From Synechococcus sp. UW140 (GTDB taxonomy: Bacteria > Cyanobacteriota > Cyanobacteriia > PCC-6307 > Cyanobiaceae), in assembly GCA_945877115.1 (NCBI GenBank), contig CAMCQR010000015.1, positions 1-38,801 of the forward strand: a DNA stretch of 38,801 nucleotides. The letters are read 5' to 3'. How positions within the stretch are numbered: the first letter of the stretch is position 1; every line of letters starts with the position of its first letter. This document shows, in pieces, positions 35,959 to 38,801 of the stretch. The notes beneath the pieces are model-generated. The model was not told where the DNA came from. It made no database searches and worked only from the letters and a program-made list of their open reading frames with translations. The translations under genes were made by a program, and so were the position numbers.

Positions 35959-37113
35959 TCAGGGACGGCGGTAGAAGGGGCGCTTGACCACCACCGCCGG
36001 CTCCGCCTTGCCGCGAATTTCCACCGCCAGCTCGCTGCCCAGCTTGGCTGCGGCGGCGGGCACGTAGGCCAGGGCAATGGCCTCCCCCAGGGTGGGGGAC
36101 CAGGTGCCGCTGGTGATTTCCCCCACCGGCTCCCCGTTCAGCAACACCGGATAGCCATGGCGGGCGATGGCGCGCCCCTGCAGCTTGAGGCCCACCAGGC
36201 GTTTCGGGACGCCGGCGGCGGTCTGGGCCTCCAGGGCACCGCGACCGATGAAGTCGGCCGGCATCTCCAGATGCACCAACCAACCCAGGCTGGCCTCCAG
36301 GGGGGTGGTGCTGGCATCCATATCGTTGCCATAGAGGTGCATGGCGGCCTCCAGGCGCAGGGTGTCCCGGGCGCCGAGGCCGCAGGGGGTGACGCCATCC
36401 GCCAGCAGGCGCTGCCACAGGGCCAGGCCCGCCTGCCGCGGTAACAGCAGTTCGAAGCCGTCTTCGCCGGTGTAACCGGTGCGGCCTGTGAAGACGGTTT
36501 GGCCATCGATGAACAGGTCCCGATGGCCGAAGCGGGGCAGGCCAGCGAGCGATTCGCCGCAGAGGGCCTCCAGGCGGCCGGCGGCCTCGGGGCCCTGGAG
36601 GGCCAGCAGCACCCCATCCCCCTTGCGGTCGCTGATGCGGAAGCCCTGGGGTTCGAGTTGGCTGCGAATCCAGGCGGTGTCCGCTTCGGCGCAGGCGGCG
36701 TTAATGACCAGCACCAGCTCATCGGTGTCGGCGCTGGTGGCATCGCCAGGGGCGTCGAGCCAGGGGCGGCGGCCCCGGTCGTAGACGATCAGGTCGTCCC
36801 GGATGCCACCGGCCTCGTTCAACAGCACCGAATAGCAGGCTTCGGCGGGACCGATCCGGAACAGGTCGGTGGGCACCAGGGCCTGCAGGGCGTCCTTGAC
36901 GCCGTCGCCCTGGAGGGTGAGCACCCCCATGTGGGAGATGTCGAAGACACCGCAGTGCTGGCGCACCGCCTGGTGTTCCTGCACCAGGCCGCCGAACTGC
37001 ACCGCCATCTCCCAGCCGGCGAAGGGCACCAGCCGACCTCCCGCCGCGCGGCTGGCCTCCCAGAGGGGAGTACGGCGCAGGCTGCCGTTGGGGGGCGAAG
37101 GCAAGTCGGCCAT
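35959..37113 (-). CDS. gcvT: Glycine cleavage system T protein (aminomethyltransferase)
   Basis: This enzyme transfers the aminomethyl group from the H protein to tetrahydrofolate, giving methylene-THF and ammonia. The 384 residues have LVPFAGWEMAVQFGG near the start, GVFDISHMGVL, the folate-binding TGRTGYTGEDGFEL, and ARDTLRLEAAMHLYGND with the catalytic Asp region, then the C-terminal barrel (GEITSGTWSPTLGEAIALAYV). No glycine-riboswitch core is visible in the 200 bases upstream. It heads the minus-strand run that continues with folB. Confidence 0.95.
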   Translation of the reverse strand: MADLPSPPNGSLRRTPLWEASRAAGGRLVPFAGWEMAVQFGGLVQEHQAVRQHCGVFDISHMGVLTLQGDGVKDALQALVPTDLFRIGPAEACYSVLLNEAGGIRDDLIVYDRGRRPWLDAPGDATSADTDELVLVINAACAEADTAWIRSQLEPQGFRISDRKGDGVLLALQGPEAAGRLEALCGESLAGLPRFGHRDLFIDGQTVFTGRTGYTGEDGFELLLPRQAGLALWQRLLADGVTPCGLGARDTLRLEAAMHLYGNDMDASTTPLEASLGWLVHLEMPADFIGRGALEAQTAAGVPKRLVGLKLQGRAIARHGYPVLLNGEPVGEITSGTWSPTLGEAIALAYVPAAAAKLGSELAVEIRGKAEPAVVVKRPFYRRP

Positions 37114-37316
37114 GGGGCGCCGCGGGGGTAGTTGGGCGGGATCCTATGGACCCCGGCGCACCTTGGACGGCTCCCGGGGACTTTCAGACGGCAGAGATTC
37201 CGGTAATGAATGCGCAGGAAGTCCCCAAAACGGAAGAAAATCTTTGATTCGGCTTTCTGGGCTATGGGCGAGGAGGGAACGTGATTAGTGTCTTTCATCT
37301 ATTTCTTTGAGTCTTG

Positions 37317-37562
37317 ATGGTCCATCGCCCCAGTTGCCGTAGCTGCCGCCATTGCGCTCCCCCCAAGGGATCGGACACGGGTTGGTGTCATCTGCGTCAA
37401 CTCGCCATTCATCCAGAATTGGTGGGCGATCTCTGGTGTCACCACTGGACCTCCCGTCCGCCCCGTCTACCGGTGCTCTCGGGGGGATCGGCGAACGGCC
37501 ATGGCGACCATGGGGTGGTGACTCAGCAATTGTGCCTTGTTTCGATGCCGCCGCAGAGCTGA
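37317..37562 (+). CDS. Small Cys-rich protein, possible zinc-binding
   Basis: ATG at 37317 opens 81 codons. The first half reads SCRSCRHCAPPKGS, TGWCHLRQLAIHPELVGD and LWCHHWTSRPPRLP, with CxxCxxC, a further Cys, and CHH spaced like a small metal-binding domain. The look is of a conserved picocyanobacterial small protein, but I cannot name a family. The second half is low-complexity and may not be conserved. No strong Shine-Dalgarno is seen. It lies in the 630-base interval between gcvT and the cyclic-nucleotide-binding gene. Confidence 0.5.
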   Translation: MVHRPSCRSCRHCAPPKGSDTGWCHLRQLAIHPELVGDLWCHHWTSRPPRLPVLSGGSANGHGDHGVVTQQLCLVSMPPQS

Positions 37563-37620
37563 TGCATTGCCTGAATGGCGCAAAAAGTAGCTGATGCATT
37601 GCCTGAATGGCGCAAAAAGT
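37557..37620. repeat. Exact 32-bp tandem duplication
   Basis: Two identical adjacent 32-base units (37557-37588 and 37589-37620) start at the end of the small Cys-rich ORF. Each unit holds the imperfect dyad TTGC-CTGAATGGC-GCAA. The pair lies 13 bases upstream of a good promoter-like -35 element, so it may double an operator site. The perfect copies point to recent duplication. Confidence 0.95.
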
Positions 37621-37632
37621 ATCGTCTGAGCT

Positions 37633-37660
37633 TTGCACGGGCCCGGTCGTTCGTGATAAT
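37633..37660 (+). promoter_or_regulatory. Sigma-70-type promoter for the cyclic-nucleotide-binding gene
   Basis: TTGCAC (37633-37638) and GATAAT (37655-37660) are separated by 16 bases, a good match to sigma-70 promoters (the -10 extended by a TG two bases before). Transcription would start near 37667, leaving an 80-base leader before ATG 37748. Confidence 0.5.
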
Positions 37661-37747
37661 GCATCTAAAGTTTTTGATCCATTCCCCAGGAGGTTCCCCG
37701 CATTGGTCGTATTCCCGCCAACCAGGAGTCCTACCCCAATTGAGCTC

Positions 37748-38107
37748 ATGGTTTCGCAGCTCGACTGCGAAACCATCGCCCTTCCCACCGGCGCCACCAT
37801 TTATCAACGGGGGGCCGCCGCCAAGGCCATTTATGGCTTACGACGGGGCATTGTCGAGCTGGTCGATTCCGACGGCGAGAAAATCTGCTTCCGTCCCGGC
37901 GAAATCTTTTGTTATCAGGACATCGTCTGGCACAACGGCGGCCACCGCAGTGATGCCCATGCCCTCACCCCCGTCGAGGTGATACGCCTGGATCGGCTCC
38001 GCTTCATGAACCTGCTCCACAACCATCCCACCCTGGCCCTGCTGCTGATCGGCCAGCAGCACGACCGCCTGCGGGAGCAGCGCACCAGCGGTACCTGCTG
38101 TTACTGA
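37748..38107 (+). CDS. Cyclic-nucleotide-binding-domain protein without DNA-binding domain
   Basis: The 119-residue protein consists of just a Crp/Fnr-type N-terminal beta-barrel domain: TIALPTGATIYQRG, AIYGLRRGIVELVDSDGE, FRPGEIFCYQDI, and the start of the connecting helix (LLLIGQQHDRL). The usual C-terminal helix-turn-helix is missing; the protein ends with GTCCY. ATG 37748 is chosen because it precedes the barrel directly; the frame is open to 37607. The phosphate-binding cassette looks degenerate, so cAMP binding is doubtful. It converges with the speB-family gene and overlaps it by seven bases. Confidence 0.8.
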   Translation: MVSQLDCETIALPTGATIYQRGAAAKAIYGLRRGIVELVDSDGEKICFRPGEIFCYQDIVWHNGGHRSDAHALTPVEVIRLDRLRFMNLLHNHPTLALLLIGQQHDRLREQRTSGTCCY

Positions 38108-38801
38108 AGGCTGGCCATCGCTGGAGCTTCGACGGGGTGGGCCTGGCCCAGCAGTAGCAGCAGGCTGCGGGTCACCTTGGCGGCAAGCACGGCGCTGACG
38201 CCACTGCTGTCCAGCTGGGGGGCCAGTTCCACCACATCGGCGGCCACCAGATTGTGATGCCGGAGTTCGTCCACCAGCAGGGCGAAGTCGGGCCAGAAGA
38301 AGCCGCCGGGTTCGGGGGTGCCGGTGCCCGGCAGCACCGCTGGATCAAACCAGTCCAGGTCGACGGTGAGATAGATCGGGCGGCCCCGCAGCGGCGCCAG
38401 GTTGGCGGCCAGGACTTCAAGGCTCACCAGCCGGCCGGTTGATCGCAATTCGGCAAATTCCTGGCGGGTGCCGCTGCGAATGGCGATCTGGCGCAGGTCG
38501 CCGCTGGGCAGCACTTCCAGGCAGCGCCGCATGGCGCAGGCGTGGCTATGGCGGCTCCCCAGCCAGGTTTGGCGCAGGTCGGCATGGGCATCCAGTTGCA
38601 CCAGGACCAGGTTCGGGTGGCGAGCCGCTACGGCCGCCCCGGCGCCGCTGCGGATGGAGTGTTCTCCGCCCAGCATCAGCGGCGCCAGGCCCAGGTCCAG
38701 CACCTGGTCCGTGGCGGCCCGTACCGCCCGGATCACCGGCTCGGGGTCGCCGAAGGGGATCGCCACCGCCCCGAGGTCGGCGAAGGCCAACTCCTCCAGG
38801 T
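38101..38801 (-). CDS. speB: Agmatinase/ureohydrolase family protein (5' part outside window)
   Basis: This is a ureohydrolase with the binuclear manganese site of arginase/agmatinase enzymes: GGEHSI, DAHADLRQTW, HSHACAMRR and the C-terminal VDLDWFDPAVLPGTGTPEPGG. The frame continues past the window edge (reading LEELAFADLG), so the N terminus is missing. Agmatinase converts agmatine to putrescine and urea; urea made this way could feed the same nitrogen economy as the urt genes. Guanidinobutyrase or guanidinase activities use the same fold, and the substrate cannot be fixed from this part. Confidence 0.88.
   Translation of the reverse strand, partial: LEELAFADLGAVAIPFGDPEPVIRAVRAATDQVLDLGLAPLMLGGEHSIRSGAGAAVAARHPNLVLVQLDAHADLRQTWLGSRHSHACAMRRCLEVLPSGDLRQIAIRSGTRQEFAELRSTGRLVSLEVLAANLAPLRGRPIYLTVDLDWFDPAVLPGTGTPEPGGFFWPDFALLVDELRHHNLVAADVVELAPQLDSSGVSAVLAAKVTRSLLLLLGQAHPVEAPAMASLQ

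Noticed and set aside
37114-37316. Possible glycine riboswitch before gcvT
   Set aside because: The minus-strand leader lacks the conserved GGAGAG and aptamer core elements; only ordinary GC-rich hairpins are seen.

Overview
The window looks like chromosomal DNA of a GC-rich picocyanobacterium of the Synechococcus/Cyanobium type. The basis is a complete cyanobacterial-style urea transporter operon, a group-2 sigma-70 factor, glucosylglycerate genes, a KtrB/TrkA potassium uptake pair, and the dense housekeeping layout (pyrG, aspS, gcvT, speB). This assignment is inferred from gene content and style, not from a marker gene such as rRNA.

Region by region. Positions 1-5402 hold urtABCDE (+), followed on the opposite strand by fmdB, fmdA (formamidase) and a lipoprotein; together they form a nitrogen-scavenging block. 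Positions 7734-8633 are a gene graveyard: an internally deleted pabB remnant (-) abuts a 5'-truncated, frameshifted urtE remnant (+), and intact copies of both genes lie elsewhere in the window. A 5'-truncated-looking RTX calcium-binding gene follows (8733-9911, -). Positions 10040-12939 carry pabC, pabB (p-aminobenzoate for folate) and queC; queE lies at 15704-16372, so two steps of 7-deazaguanine synthesis flank a two-gene unit in which a solute-binding lipoprotein overlaps an MscS-type channel. Positions 16443-18028 hold a small membrane protein, decayed-looking sequence and a toxin-antitoxin pair.

Positions 18114-26651 carry housekeeping genes: pyrG, a divergent MlaE-like permease with an MCE (MlaD-like) protein, dps, a group-2 sigma factor, a DUF1543 protein, aspS and a family-2 glycosyltransferase. 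Positions 26652-28291 are AT-richer and gene-poor; they contain a methyltransferase gene split by an exact 20-bp tandem duplication. A secreted aspartoacylase-family enzyme follows.

The most interesting part is the minus-strand run from 37113 to 29674: gcvT, folB, gpgP, gpgS, a dihydropteroate-synthase-like gene, a pteridine-reductase-like SDR, ktrB and trkA. The genes overlap or are separated by no more than about 60 bases. Compatible-solute synthesis (glucosylglycerate) and K+ uptake make sense together as an osmotic-stress unit. Three pterin-type enzymes are woven into it. The DHPS-like protein keeps the pterin-binding residues but has lost the usual p-aminobenzoate loop, so this is the best candidate here for an undescribed pathway. 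The right end carries a small Cys-rich protein gene, a 32-bp tandem duplication, a cyclic-nucleotide-binding-domain protein without a DNA-binding domain, and a partial speB-family gene running off the edge.
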